From the NCBI RefSeq assembly GCF_023072595.1, contig NZ_JALLGK010000001.1, forward strand, positions 992,001-1,056,000: a stretch of 64,000 nt of DNA, given 5' to 3'. Below are positions 39,779 to 48,452 of the stretch, piece after piece. This stretch comes from Streptomyces sp. XM4193. Its GTDB lineage: Bacteria; Actinomycetota; Actinomycetes; Streptomycetales; Streptomycetaceae. The position numbers and the translations under genes were made by a program. Positions within the stretch are counted from its first letter, which is position 1, and each line of letters opens with the position of its first letter. The notes beneath the pieces were generated by a model. It was not told the DNA's origin. It did not search any database and saw nothing but the letters and a program-made list of their open reading frames with translations.

Positions 39779-42694
39779 TCAGCTGCCCGAGGGCCGGAAG
39801 GCGGCCGAACGCGCGCACAGATTGGCCCTGTTGGTGGCGCCGACCTTGGCCATCAGACTGGCGATGTGCTTCTCCGCCGTGCGCGGGGAGATGAACAGCC
39901 GGTCGGCGAGGTCCTTGTTGCTGAGCCGCTCCGCCAGCAGCCGGAAGACCTCGTACTCCCGTACCGTCACGCCCTGGGCGCGCAGCTCCTCCGGGATGCC
40001 GCTGGTCCCGCTGCGGTGCTGGTGCAGCGAGACGCCCAACTGGCGCAGCCCGGCCCGGCAGGCGTTGGAGACCGGCGGCACGTTCAGCTCGTGGAAGTGG
40101 TGTTCGGCCTGGCGCAGCCAGCCGACCGGATCGCCCCAGCCGTCCCGCCGCGCCGCGTCCGCGACCAGCCGCAGCCCCAGGTGCCGTGCCATCGGGTACG
40201 GCTCGGACTGGGTCTCGGCCACCCGTGCGGCGGCCCGTTCCCCCTCGCCCTCGGCGCCGAGCAGGACGGCGTCGGCGAGGGTGACGAACTGCCGGTTCCA
40301 GCGCAGCCGGGAGGTGGCGGTGGCGGTCACCTCGCGGTACCGCTCGCGGCCCGCGGCGCCGGACAGCACGTCCAGCAGCAGCCCCAGACCGTGGGTGCCG
40401 CTGAGGTGGAAGGTGGAGGGGTTGTCCGCCTCCAGGGCGCGCACGGTGCGCAGCTCCTCGGCCGCCCGTTCGCGGTTCTCCTCCAGCAGTGCGCAGAACG
40501 CCCGGGCCAGCCCGTACCCCAGCGGCTCCTCCTGGGACCCGGCGCCGTCCCACTCGGCGAGGTCCGCCAGCCGGGCCTCCATCTCCGCGCGGTCGCCCCG
40601 GTGGGCGGCGAGCACGGCCTGTGCGGTCAACACGTAGCGCACGGTGGGCGCGAACCGCAGCCGGCGGACCACGGCCAGGCACTTGGCCGCCGCCTCGCCG
40701 GCCGCCGCGTACTCGCCGCGCAGCACGGCGTCCAGGACCAGGATGCCGTCCACGGTGTGCACCACGTTGACCGAGCCGAGCCGCAGCGCCTCCTCACGGG
40801 CCTCGCGGAGCCCGGCCGAATCCCCGTCCGCCAGCCAGGAGTTGCCGCCCAGCCGGGTCATCACGTACATCCGCTGGAGCGGCAGCCGGTGCCGCTCGGC
40901 GGTGTCGCCGGCCTGCTCCAGCATCTCCCTGGCACGGTCCGGGTCGCGTTCGCGGACGACGGTGGCCAGCAACTGCCAGGCCTGGCAGGCGACCACGGGC
41001 AGTTTGTGGTGTTCGGCCGCGGCGGCGGCCGACAGCGCGAGCGCCTCCGCCTGCTGGGTGCGGCCCGGGCCCGGGGTGTCCAGCGCCAGGTACGCGGCGG
41101 TCACGTCGACGGCGGCGGCCTCGGCCTCGTCCGGGGCGAGGGCCAGCTCGGCCCTGGCCCGTTCGATCTGCCGGTTGCCGTCGCTCCAACGCCCCGCCAG
41201 ATGGGCCACCTTGGCCAACCGGGTGTGCACGGTGGCCAGCCTGGCCGGGCTGAGCCCGGAGCCGTCCAGGGTGCGCAGATCGTCGACGAGGTCGAAGGCG
41301 CGGGTGAAGTCCCCGGCCTCGGCCAGTGCGGGCAGCAGGTTCTCCAGCACCTCCGCGCGGGCCTGCGGCCGGCCGCCGCCGGCGAGCAGCCCCTCGGCCC
41401 GGGTCAGCAGCGCGACGGCGGAGCTGAGCGCACCCGTCGCCAGCGCCCGCGCCCCGGCCTGCGCGAAGAGGTCCCCGGCCCGCTCCCGGTCGCCGGCCTC
41501 GTCCCGCAGACCGGCCGCGAAGACGCACCAGTCGCCCTCCAGCCCGGGGCGCAGCTCCTCCACGGCCTCGGCTCCCCGCCGGGCCAGCTCCGCCCGCTGA
41601 CCCGTCGTCATCTGCGTGAACAGTGCCTCGACGCTCAGGGAGTGCCGGAAGGAGTACCAGTCGGGCGCGGGCTCGTCGGGTATGACGAGCCGGGCGGCGA
41701 CCCCGGCGTGCAGGTGGGTGAGCAGCGCACGGTCGTCGATGTCGGTCATGCGCTGGAGGACGGTCAGCGGGAAGCGCCGCCCGAGCACGGCGGCGGCCGA
41801 GAGCAGGGTCAGGCCCTGCGCGCCGAGCCGGTCGATGCGCCGCAGGATGCCGCGGGCCAGCGTCGAGGAGACGTCGCCGCGTGCGTCGCCGACCGCCCGC
41901 CAGCCGTCCGGGCCCTGCACCAGCGCGCCGGTCCCGATGATCGACTGGAGCAACTCCTCGATCAGGTACGGGCTTCCGGCGCTGTCCTCCCACAGCCGCT
42001 GGAGCACCGCTTCGGGAACTTCCTCCGGGGAGTCGACACCCAGCTGCGCCGCGGCCATGGCGCCGGTCTGAGCGCGGGTCAGCGGCGGCAGCTCCAGCAG
42101 CGTCGCCGCGCCCCGGCGCCGCGCGGACTGGGCGAGATCGAGGGCGTCGCTGAAGTCGGTGCGCACGGTGGCCAGGAGCAGCACCGGGGTGTGCTCAAGA
42201 TTGTCGACGAGGTACTCCAGGACCCCCAGGGTCTCCGGGTCGGCGTCGTGCAGATCCTCCAGCAGCAGCAACAGCCCCTGCTCCGGGGCGGAGGCGAGCA
42301 GCAGCCGCAGCACCGCCTCGCCGAGCACCACCATGGAACTGCTCTCGCGCTCGCCGGTGTACCAGTCCGGGATCAGCTGTCCCAGCGCCGGACGGTAGGG
42401 GCCGAGCAGCACGCCGTCCGGCGGGTCGCCGCTGCGGAAGAGCGACATCAGCGCCTCGGTGAGCGGGCGGAACGGCACCGCGGGCCCGGTGGTGCTGCTG
42501 CGTCCGCGCAGCACCCGCATCCCGTCGTTCAGCGCGCCGCCGGCGGCCTCCGCGCCCAGCCGCGACTTGCCCACGCCGGCCTCGCCGACGACGAAGACCA
42601 CGCCCCCGCGACCCTGTCGGGTGTCGGCGAGGGCGGTGCCGAGCTGCTCCAGCTGAGGGTCCCTCCCGACCAGGGATCGCGTATGGGAGCGCAT
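39779..42694 (-). CDS. LAL-family LuxR transcriptional regulator
   Basis: A 971-residue regulator with an N-terminal AAA/STAND ATPase (Walker A GEAGVGKS near residue 30, Walker B-like LLLLLEDLHDAD near 145), a helical TPR-like middle and a C-terminal LuxR DNA-binding helix-turn-helix (LSNKDLADRLFISPRTAEKHI). LAL regulators commonly switch on polyketide and peptide clusters, so it is the likely activator of the NRPS locus, whose last gene it faces. ATG 42694 begins MRSHTRSLVGRD; a GTG 26 codons earlier would add a TTA codon. Neither has a ribosome site, and the -10-like TTATCAT close to the ATG suggests a leaderless mRNA. Confidence 0.9.
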   Translation of the reverse strand: MRSHTRSLVGRDPQLEQLGTALADTRQGRGGVVFVVGEAGVGKSRLGAEAAGGALNDGMRVLRGRSSTTGPAVPFRPLTEALMSLFRSGDPPDGVLLGPYRPALGQLIPDWYTGERESSSMVVLGEAVLRLLLASAPEQGLLLLLEDLHDADPETLGVLEYLVDNLEHTPVLLLATVRTDFSDALDLAQSARRRGAATLLELPPLTRAQTGAMAAAQLGVDSPEEVPEAVLQRLWEDSAGSPYLIEELLQSIIGTGALVQGPDGWRAVGDARGDVSSTLARGILRRIDRLGAQGLTLLSAAAVLGRRFPLTVLQRMTDIDDRALLTHLHAGVAARLVIPDEPAPDWYSFRHSLSVEALFTQMTTGQRAELARRGAEAVEELRPGLEGDWCVFAAGLRDEAGDRERAGDLFAQAGARALATGALSSAVALLTRAEGLLAGGGRPQARAEVLENLLPALAEAGDFTRAFDLVDDLRTLDGSGLSPARLATVHTRLAKVAHLAGRWSDGNRQIERARAELALAPDEAEAAAVDVTAAYLALDTPGPGRTQQAEALALSAAAAAEHHKLPVVACQAWQLLATVVRERDPDRAREMLEQAGDTAERHRLPLQRMYVMTRLGGNSWLADGDSAGLREAREEALRLGSVNVVHTVDGILVLDAVLRGEYAAAGEAAAKCLAVVRRLRFAPTVRYVLTAQAVLAAHRGDRAEMEARLADLAEWDGAGSQEEPLGYGLARAFCALLEENRERAAEELRTVRALEADNPSTFHLSGTHGLGLLLDVLSGAAGRERYREVTATATSRLRWNRQFVTLADAVLLGAEGEGERAAARVAETQSEPYPMARHLGLRLVADAARRDGWGDPVGWLRQAEHHFHELNVPPVSNACRAGLRQLGVSLHQHRSGTSGIPEELRAQGVTVREYEVFRLLAERLSNKDLADRLFISPRTAEKHIASLMAKVGATNRANLCARSAAFRPSGS

Positions 42695-42702
42695 GATTGA
42701 GG

Positions 42703-42736
42703 ATGATAAGCAGAAATCCTGCCCGGACGGCAGGAT
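42703..42736 (-). promoter_or_regulatory. LAL promoter with palindromic operator
   Basis: A perfect inverted repeat, ATCCTGCC and GGCAGGAT, occupies 42716-42736 with a five-base centre. On the minus strand a TTATCAT hexamer-like -10 (42709-42703) lies between it and the ATG at 42694, so the palindrome would cover the spacer/-35 area. It may be the operator for an autoregulator or for the nearby LuxR proteins. Confidence 0.5.
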
Positions 42737-42860
42737 GCGTGACACTCGTCCCGAGGTCGGTGTGTGGCGCACGGGACAGCCGGAGCGCGTGCGTCCGGTG
42801 CCGACCGCCGAGCGGCAGGGCCACCGCGGCCCGCTCGGGACCTCCCCGGCACAACGCCGT

Positions 42861-42892
42861 GCGGCGCGAAGCCCGTTGAGGCTTCGCGCCGC
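42861..42892 (-). terminator. terminator after the precursor-peptide gene
   Basis: A perfect 13-base inverted repeat, GCGGCGCGAAGCC with GGCTTCGCGCCGC, and a six-base loop. It starts about 30 bases past the stop of the 73-residue peptide gene. No T-run follows, as is common in this genus. Confidence 0.85.
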
Positions 42893-42921
42893 GCGGTGTC
42901 GGCCCGGGGGACGCTTCCGGC

Positions 42922-43143
42922 TCAGGCACCGCCGATGGGGGCGGAGACCGAAGTGTCCACACTGCTCAGCGTGATGACGATGCCGCTGGTCAGCACCATT
43001 CCGGCGAGTGCGCGGGCCCGGGAGCAGGCACCGTTGCGGCCCTTGAGGGTGATGCCGCCGGCGGCGTCCTGCTGCTCGGTGGCGACGGCCTCGTTCGCTC
43101 CGTGGGCTCTGACGGTGGTGGCGTCGTCGCGGTGCTGGTCCAT
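42922..43143 (-). CDS. candidate RiPP (lanthipeptide-like) precursor peptide
   Basis: A 73-residue peptide encoded downstream of the LanM-like gene, in the same direction, with a good ribosome site (AGGAG, 8 bases before ATG) and its own terminator. The first 28 residues are polar and acidic (DQHRDD, then NEAVATEQQD) and lead to a GG (DAAGG) like class II leader cleavage sites. The possible core is 44 residues, rich in Ser/Thr and hydrophobics (VLTSGIVITLSSVDTSVSAP) and has a single Cys (GACSRAR), too few for several lanthionine rings. I infer it is the LanM substrate; it could instead be a small membrane-associated protein. Confidence 0.7.
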   Translation of the reverse strand: MDQHRDDATTVRAHGANEAVATEQQDAAGGITLKGRNGACSRARALAGMVLTSGIVITLSSVDTSVSAPIGGA

Positions 43144-43206
43144 GTCTGGCTCCTGAGTGTCGTGAAACGCGTGGGACTGCTCGTGATGGCGCGAGGGTGG
43201 TTCGCG

Positions 43207-43299
43207 TGGTGGTGCTCGGTGGTGCGTGTTCGTGCGTGGTGCGTGGTGCCTGTTTGTGCGTGGTGCTCGGTGGTGCGTGTGGTGCTGGGTGGTGCGTGG
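43207..43299. repeat. GGTGCGTG direct repeats between LanM and its peptide
   Basis: TGGTGCTCGGTGGTGCGTGT occurs exactly at 43210-43229 and 43261-43280 and with changes at 43280-43299, with shorter GCGTGGTGC units between. It lies in the 232-base gap between the LanM stop and the peptide start. Confidence 0.75.
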
Positions 43300-43375
43300 A
43301 GTCCGAAGGGACGGACGGACTCCGGGGGTTGGGCTGGTGGCTGCCGGGCGGTGGGGCCCGGCGGCGTCGGTGGGG

Positions 43376-46300
43376 TCAGGTGCGGGGCCGTTCGCCGGAG
43401 CGGCCCGGTGGTTCCTCCTGCGGGTGCTCCAGCAGCAGTACGGAGGGTACGGAGCGCGGGTGCGCGAGGCGCAGCAGCCCGTAGCCGATGCCCGCGAGGC
43501 CGGTCAGCAGTCCGGGTGTGGGGATCCGGTCCGGTGTGGCGCAGCGGTGGCCCTGGGCCTCGACCAGGGCGAGCACATCGCCGGTGCCGCGGATCAGGGC
43601 CTCCCCGGCCCGGGCTGTCAGCTCCTCGTCCCGGCCGCCGGGGCCGGCGAGCACGGCCAGGGCCTCCAACTGCCCCAGCGTGCCGCGGCCGAGGCTGAGG
43701 TCGAAGGAGGTCCCGCACTCCGCGAGCCGCTCGATGCGGTCGGCGGAGGGGACCCCGGTCAACCGCGCGGCGGCGGCGGTGATGCCGGCGGTCCCGTCCG
43801 TCCAGGAGAGGTCGAGGGTGCTCCCGGGCCCGGTCTCGCGGGCCGCCCGGCGGAGCAGCTCCTGCGCGAGGACGGTGTGCGGTCGGGCGCGCTCGGGCCG
43901 CAGTTCGGCGTACCGCAGCAGCGCCCAGCCGATGCCGGCGGCGCCCTCCGCGAAGCCGGCGCCGAGGGCGTCGCGCTGCTCCGGTACGGACAGCTGGGCG
44001 GTCAGGGCGTCGGCCAACCGGTCGGCGAGGAGCAGGGCCCGTGCGTCACCCGTCATCCGGTGGGCGCTGACGGCGGCCGTCAGCGCACCGGTGTTGCCGC
44101 TCGCCAGTCCCGGTTCGGGGCAGTGCCGCACGGCGTGCTCCAGCGCGGTGAGCGCGTCCGGGAGGGAGTCCAGGAGCCGTTCGTCGGTCAGCCGGGAGAG
44201 CCGGAGCAGGGCGTGCACCACGCCGCCCAGGCCGTGGTAGGCGCCGGGGCCGACGGGGGCGGCCAGCTCGGGTTCGGCCGCCAGGGCGCGCAGCAGCGGC
44301 GCCAGCGGCCGTACCGACTCCTGGGCGAGGGTGCCGTGACGGCCGGGGCCGGCGAGGGAGTTGAGCTGGGCCAGGAAGAGCGCGACGCCGCAGTAGCCCT
44401 GTGCCAGTCCGGCGCCCATCGGCAGGACCGCCCAGTGCGGCCCCGAAACCTGTTCCAGGCCCAGCCAGTTGGCCCGGCCCTCGGAGCGCACGGCGCGGGC
44501 GGCGATCTCGTCGGCGATACCGGCCGCGGCGGCCAGCAGCCGGGAGGGGGCGGCGCCCGCGGTCGGCACCGGTGTGACGGCCAGCTCCGAGCGGGGGCGG
44601 GCGCCGGGGAGTCCGGCGCTGCCCGCGGCGAGCGTGGCGCGGACGATCCACTCCTGGTCCAGGCAGTCGACCTCGTCCAGCCGGGCCAGTTTGCGCCGTA
44701 CGGCGGTCAGCGCGGCCACCGGCAGCAGGTCCGGCAGCCAGGTGCCGTCGGACGAGCGCACTCCGGTGCCGGAGGGACGGTGGACGAAGAGCGGCACGTC
44801 GCCGCGCCACATGTCGGCCGTCTCCTGCTCGATGAGCCGGCGACGGGCGCCGTCCGCCAGGGACTCGGTCCACAGGACGGCGAAGACGCTGTCGCGGGCG
44901 AGGGCGTCGCCCAGCAGGGAGGGGTGAGTCGACTCCTCCAGCAGGGTGGCGTACAGCCGGGTCGGGCGGGCGATCAGCCGTGCGGGCGAGTCCGCCCAGG
45001 TGCGCAACGGCCCGTCCGCCGCCTCCAGTTCGGCGCGGTGCTCCGCGATGGCGGCGTACCCGGCGCGGAAGCCCTCCAGCAGTACGGCCCGGTGGTCGGC
45101 GCGGCCCAGCGGCCGGTCCTCGGGCAGCGGGTGGTTCTGTGCGGCCGGGCTCAGCACGGGGCCGCGGACCACCCGCATCACATCGGTGCCGCAGTTCTGC
45201 CAGTTGAGACCTTCGCTGGGGAAGGTGCCGTCGGCGGACCGGCCGAGTGCGGAGATGTCCAGTGCGCCCTGCTCGCCGATGAGCAGATGCGGCAGGAGGC
45301 AGGTGCGGTGCACCGAGGCGCGCAGTGCTTCGGCCGCGGGGTCGGCGCCGGCCGTGTTCGGCTCCGGCAGGCCGGTGTGCAGCAGCGTCTCGGCGTCGAC
45401 CAAAACCGGCTGGTCACCGCAGGCGATGAGGTTCTCGTAGTGCATGTCGGCGCCGTCCAGCGCGTACAGCAGGGCCAGCAGCGCGCCCTGACGGCGGTAG
45501 AAGGCGGCGGCCTCGCCCAGCGAGCGGCACCAGCGGTGGGGCACGAACTCCAGCCAGCCGTAGCCCTGTCGGCGCACCGTGCGCGGGGTGCGCACACGCA
45601 TTCCGGGGGCCTTGGTCCCGAACCACGCGGTCAGCTCGTCCAGCAGCGCGTGCTGGGACAGCGGGCGCGGCTTGTGGACCACGCGCGCGCCGTCCGCGAA
45701 GGCCAGGATCGCGACCGAACGACCGCCCTGGTGCGGATCGCCCTGCCCCAGGTCGACGCCGACCAGCGCGCCCGGGTCGCGGCCGTCGAGCAGCTCCGCG
45801 ACCAGTGCGTCCCGGTCGGCCCGGAAGCGCAGCACCAGTTCGGCGGCGGCCTCCGCGGCGTCCGACGAGGTCTGGGCGAGCATGCGGGCCAGTACGGGGT
45901 AGCGGGTCAGCAGCCCGCCCAGTCCCTCGGCGGTGCGCAACTCCTCGACGAAGGAGCAGAACCGGCGGCGCGAGTCGGCGCCCGCCAGGCGCCCGGCGCG
46001 GCGGGCAGCGTCCAGTTCGAGCACCAGGGTGCGGCCGGCGAGCCGTACCAGCCGGTGGGTGAGCCGCTGCTCGAACGCCCGCCGCCACACGTCCTGTTCG
46101 TCCCTCGGCAGGCCCGCCAGCGCGACGTCGAGCCGGGTGGCGGCCAGCGCGGTGAACGGCCGGACCACGGGCGCGAAGACCTCGGGCCCCTCGACGGCCC
46201 CGGCGGCCCCCGCCTGCCCGAACGGGTCTGTGTCCTCTGTGCCTTCGGCCTGCTCGGCCTGCTCGGAGAGGCGGTCCGCGGTGTCGAGTGCCAGCTCCGC

Positions 46301-46579
46301 GTACTCCGCCCACATCGGCTTGGGTGCTCGTGCCGCCAGCCGCTCGGGAGCCTCCTCGGCCAGCGCCCGGGCCGCTGCGGTGTCCACCTCCAGGTGCGCC
46401 AGCCGGGCCGCGAAGCCCTCCGCGTCCCCGGCCTCCCACGGCGCCGCGCCGGCCGAAGCGCCCGCCGGCTGCGGCGGGTTGGGCGCGTCGAGCCGTTCGG
46501 CGAGGGACAGCGCCCGGGCCCACCAGGCAAGCGGTAGGCCGGCGCTCTGCGGAAGCTGGAGGCTGGCTGTTTCGATCAC
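43376..46579 (-). CDS. LanM-type lanthipeptide synthetase with degenerate cyclase
   Basis: A protein of about 1067 residues. The DUF4135 dehydratase half, which phosphorylates Ser/Thr and eliminates, keeps the expected residues: GDPHQGGRS near 276 (Asp and His), Lys in VVHKPR near 302, DMHYENLI near 378 and VDAETLLH near 394. The LanC-like half is recognisable (GAYHGLGG near 775) but lacks its catalytic set: the usual SWCHG is SWTDG (near 924), the usual CHG is LGRG (near 964), and the usual GFSHG is GFAEG (near 877). All three zinc ligands are therefore absent. The start is uncertain: GTG 46579 fits codon use, and an in-frame ATG at 46633 is possible. Confidence 0.88.
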   Translation of the reverse strand: MIETASLQLPQSAGLPLAWWARALSLAERLDAPNPPQPAGASAGAAPWEAGDAEGFAARLAHLEVDTAAARALAEEAPERLAARAPKPMWAEYAELALDTADRLSEQAEQAEGTEDTDPFGQAGAAGAVEGPEVFAPVVRPFTALAATRLDVALAGLPRDEQDVWRRAFEQRLTHRLVRLAGRTLVLELDAARRAGRLAGADSRRRFCSFVEELRTAEGLGGLLTRYPVLARMLAQTSSDAAEAAAELVLRFRADRDALVAELLDGRDPGALVGVDLGQGDPHQGGRSVAILAFADGARVVHKPRPLSQHALLDELTAWFGTKAPGMRVRTPRTVRRQGYGWLEFVPHRWCRSLGEAAAFYRRQGALLALLYALDGADMHYENLIACGDQPVLVDAETLLHTGLPEPNTAGADPAAEALRASVHRTCLLPHLLIGEQGALDISALGRSADGTFPSEGLNWQNCGTDVMRVVRGPVLSPAAQNHPLPEDRPLGRADHRAVLLEGFRAGYAAIAEHRAELEAADGPLRTWADSPARLIARPTRLYATLLEESTHPSLLGDALARDSVFAVLWTESLADGARRRLIEQETADMWRGDVPLFVHRPSGTGVRSSDGTWLPDLLPVAALTAVRRKLARLDEVDCLDQEWIVRATLAAGSAGLPGARPRSELAVTPVPTAGAAPSRLLAAAAGIADEIAARAVRSEGRANWLGLEQVSGPHWAVLPMGAGLAQGYCGVALFLAQLNSLAGPGRHGTLAQESVRPLAPLLRALAAEPELAAPVGPGAYHGLGGVVHALLRLSRLTDERLLDSLPDALTALEHAVRHCPEPGLASGNTGALTAAVSAHRMTGDARALLLADRLADALTAQLSVPEQRDALGAGFAEGAAGIGWALLRYAELRPERARPHTVLAQELLRRAARETGPGSTLDLSWTDGTAGITAAAARLTGVPSADRIERLAECGTSFDLSLGRGTLGQLEALAVLAGPGGRDEELTARAGEALIRGTGDVLALVEAQGHRCATPDRIPTPGLLTGLAGIGYGLLRLAHPRSVPSVLLLEHPQEEPPGRSGERPRT

Positions 46580-47066
46580 ACTACGAAGGTCGCAGACGCC
46601 CCCGCCCCCCACATGGGGGAGTAGCCCCCACATTGTGCGCGGACCCCGTGCCCGCCGGGGCGGACATGGGGGAGCGGACCCGTGCCCGGAAGCCGGATGA
46701 GCGGCGAACGGGCTGGTCGGCGGGGGTGCGCGCCACCCGTCCCGCACCCGGCGGGGGATGGGGGAGACGTACGTGTGGGTGGTCAAGGGGCCGCCGTGCG
46801 CGTCCCGTTGACCCGTACGCGGGCGTGGGCTTCGCCGGAGCCAGCCCGCGGACCCGCCCCGCCCGCCCCACCCGCGGCGCGTGCGCGCGGGCCGGCGCGA
46901 CCGGGACCGCACCCCAACCCCACCGGCGCCGGGCCCGGCGGGCAAAGGTGGGGAACGACTACCGATGCCGGGCACCCGGCGGATCGGGGAGCGTCTGCCC
47001 CAGGACAACAGCCCGACCCCGCCCGGACGTTCGCGGCGGACCACGACCGACACCAAGGAGAGGCAG
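46580..47066. promoter_or_regulatory. divergent regulatory gap with ATGGGGGAG motifs
   Basis: ATGGGGGAG occurs at 46613-46621, 46666-46674 and 46758-46766. The first copy is part of the palindrome CCCCCACATGGGGG (46606-46619), and the arm CCCCCACAT is repeated at 46625-46633. They cluster at the LanM side of the gap and are probable binding sites for the LuxR-type regulators encoded to the right. The right part of the gap has no convincing gene. Confidence 0.55.
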
Positions 47067-47666
47067 ATGGGTGCACCCGTACCGGTCAGCGTGACCGCAC
47101 TCGACCCCGTGCTGGAGGCCGGCACTCGCAGCACCCTCGTCAACTGCGCGGACCTCGCCGTCTGCGAGCCGGACGAGGCCCGGGTGGTGGTGCTCACCGT
47201 GGACCGGCTCGGCCCCTCGGAGCTGGACATGGTGCGCACCACCCGGGCGTTGCGGCAGGGCCCCGCGGTGGTCCTGCTGGCCGGGGCGCTGGCTTCGGGC
47301 GACGCGCTGCACGCCCTCGCCGCCGGCGCCCGCGGGCTGCTGCTGCGCCGCGAGGCCGACGCCACCCGCCTCTCGCACGCGGTGCTGGCCGCGGCCCGGG
47401 ACGAGTGCACCCTGCCGCCCGACCTGCTGGAGGCGGTGCTGGACCGTACCGGCGCGGCCACCGGCTGGGCGGGCAACTCCCTCTCCGAGCGCGAGCGTTC
47501 GGTGCTCCAGTTGGTCGCGGACGGCCACGAGACCTCGGAGATCGCCCACCAACTCGCCTACTCGCCCCGCACGGTGACCAGCGTCATGCACGACATCACC
47601 CAGCGCTTCCGGCTGCGCAACCGCGCCCACGCGGTGGCCTTCGCCCTTCGGGCAGGTCTGCTGTGA
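47067..47666 (+). CDS. LuxR/FixJ-type response regulator-like protein 1
   Basis: A 199-residue protein with a degenerate receiver-like N-terminal domain (about 1-120; no clear phospho-acceptor Asp pocket) and a C-terminal LuxR helix-turn-helix (SLSERERSVLQLVADGHETSEIA near 137-159). No sensor kinase is nearby, so it is probably an orphan atypical regulator, perhaps ligand-controlled. ATG 47067 follows AAGGAGAGG. It diverges from the LanM gene and is coupled to a second regulator, so it most likely controls the RiPP locus. Confidence 0.85.
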   Translation: MGAPVPVSVTALDPVLEAGTRSTLVNCADLAVCEPDEARVVVLTVDRLGPSELDMVRTTRALRQGPAVVLLAGALASGDALHALAAGARGLLLRREADATRLSHAVLAAARDECTLPPDLLEAVLDRTGAATGWAGNSLSERERSVLQLVADGHETSEIAHQLAYSPRTVTSVMHDITQRFRLRNRAHAVAFALRAGLL

Positions 47667-48421
47667 GCACCCTGGCCCCGCCCCCTATGACGGCCGCGCC
47701 GACCGCCGTCTCCTCAACTGCCGCCGTACTGCCGTCGGTTCGCCTCGTGCCGCCCCGCCCGGACCGCGAGGCGGTACGGGTGCGGACGCTGCTGCGCCGA
47801 GCCGGACTGCACTGCGAGTCGGGCCCGGAACCGGCCCGCCGCGCCACCGGTACGGGGCTCAGAGCCTCCGCCTCCGCCTCCACCACCTGCCCCGGCCCCG
47901 GCGCTCGTACCGGCAGCGGCACCGTCACCGTGCTCGTGGCCGACGACGCGGAGCGGGAACTCCGCCGACTGACCGATGCGGGCCCGCTGCTGCTGATCTG
48001 CGACACCGTCACCAGGGCCAGCCTGCGGCAGGCCCTGCGAGTGGGCGCCGTGGTGCTGCGCAACGCCGACCTCACCGCCGACGGCCTGCGGGACGCCGTC
48101 CGCCGGGCCGGCCACCTGCTGCCGAGCATCCCGTACCCGATGCTCTCCCACCTGCTGACCAGGGAAGGACGCCCGGCCCGCACCGACCGCGCACAGCAGC
48201 AGGAGAAGGCGCCCTGGGGCGCGGCACTGCCGAGCCTGACCGCCCGGCAGGTGCGGGTCCTGCGGCTGATGGCCGAGGGCCACGGCAACGCCGACATCGC
48301 CGAGCTGCTCAGCTGCTCGGAGCACACGGTGAAGAACATCATCTACGAGGTGATGTCGCGGCTCCAGGCCCGTAACCGGGCCCACGCGGTCGCCCGCGCC
48401 CTCCGCGACGGCCTCATCTGA
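47663..48421 (+). CDS. LuxR/FixJ-type response regulator-like protein 2
   Basis: A 252-residue regulator, coupled to the previous gene by a four-base overlap (GTGA). The first 85 residues are low-complexity; a receiver-like domain without an evident acceptor Asp follows (VTVLVADDAERELRRL to about 150), then a linker and a LuxR helix-turn-helix (SLTARQVRVLRLMAEGHGNADIAELL, near 184-210). The pair may act as a heterodimer. The convergent stop lies only 31 bases from the stop of the candidate selenoprotein gene. Confidence 0.83.
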   Translation: MSTLAPPPMTAAPTAVSSTAAVLPSVRLVPPRPDREAVRVRTLLRRAGLHCESGPEPARRATGTGLRASASASTTCPGPGARTGSGTVTVLVADDAERELRRLTDAGPLLLICDTVTRASLRQALRVGAVVLRNADLTADGLRDAVRRAGHLLPSIPYPMLSHLLTREGRPARTDRAQQQEKAPWGAALPSLTARQVRVLRLMAEGHGNADIAELLSCSEHTVKNIIYEVMSRLQARNRAHAVARALRDGLI

Positions 48422-48452
48422 CCCCGCCACCCCACGCGCGCCGACCCGGGGG

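Noticed and set aside
43207..43299. A second peptide gene in the repeat stretch
   Set aside because: The frames are low-complexity Val/Cys/Gly translations of the repeat with no ribosome site.
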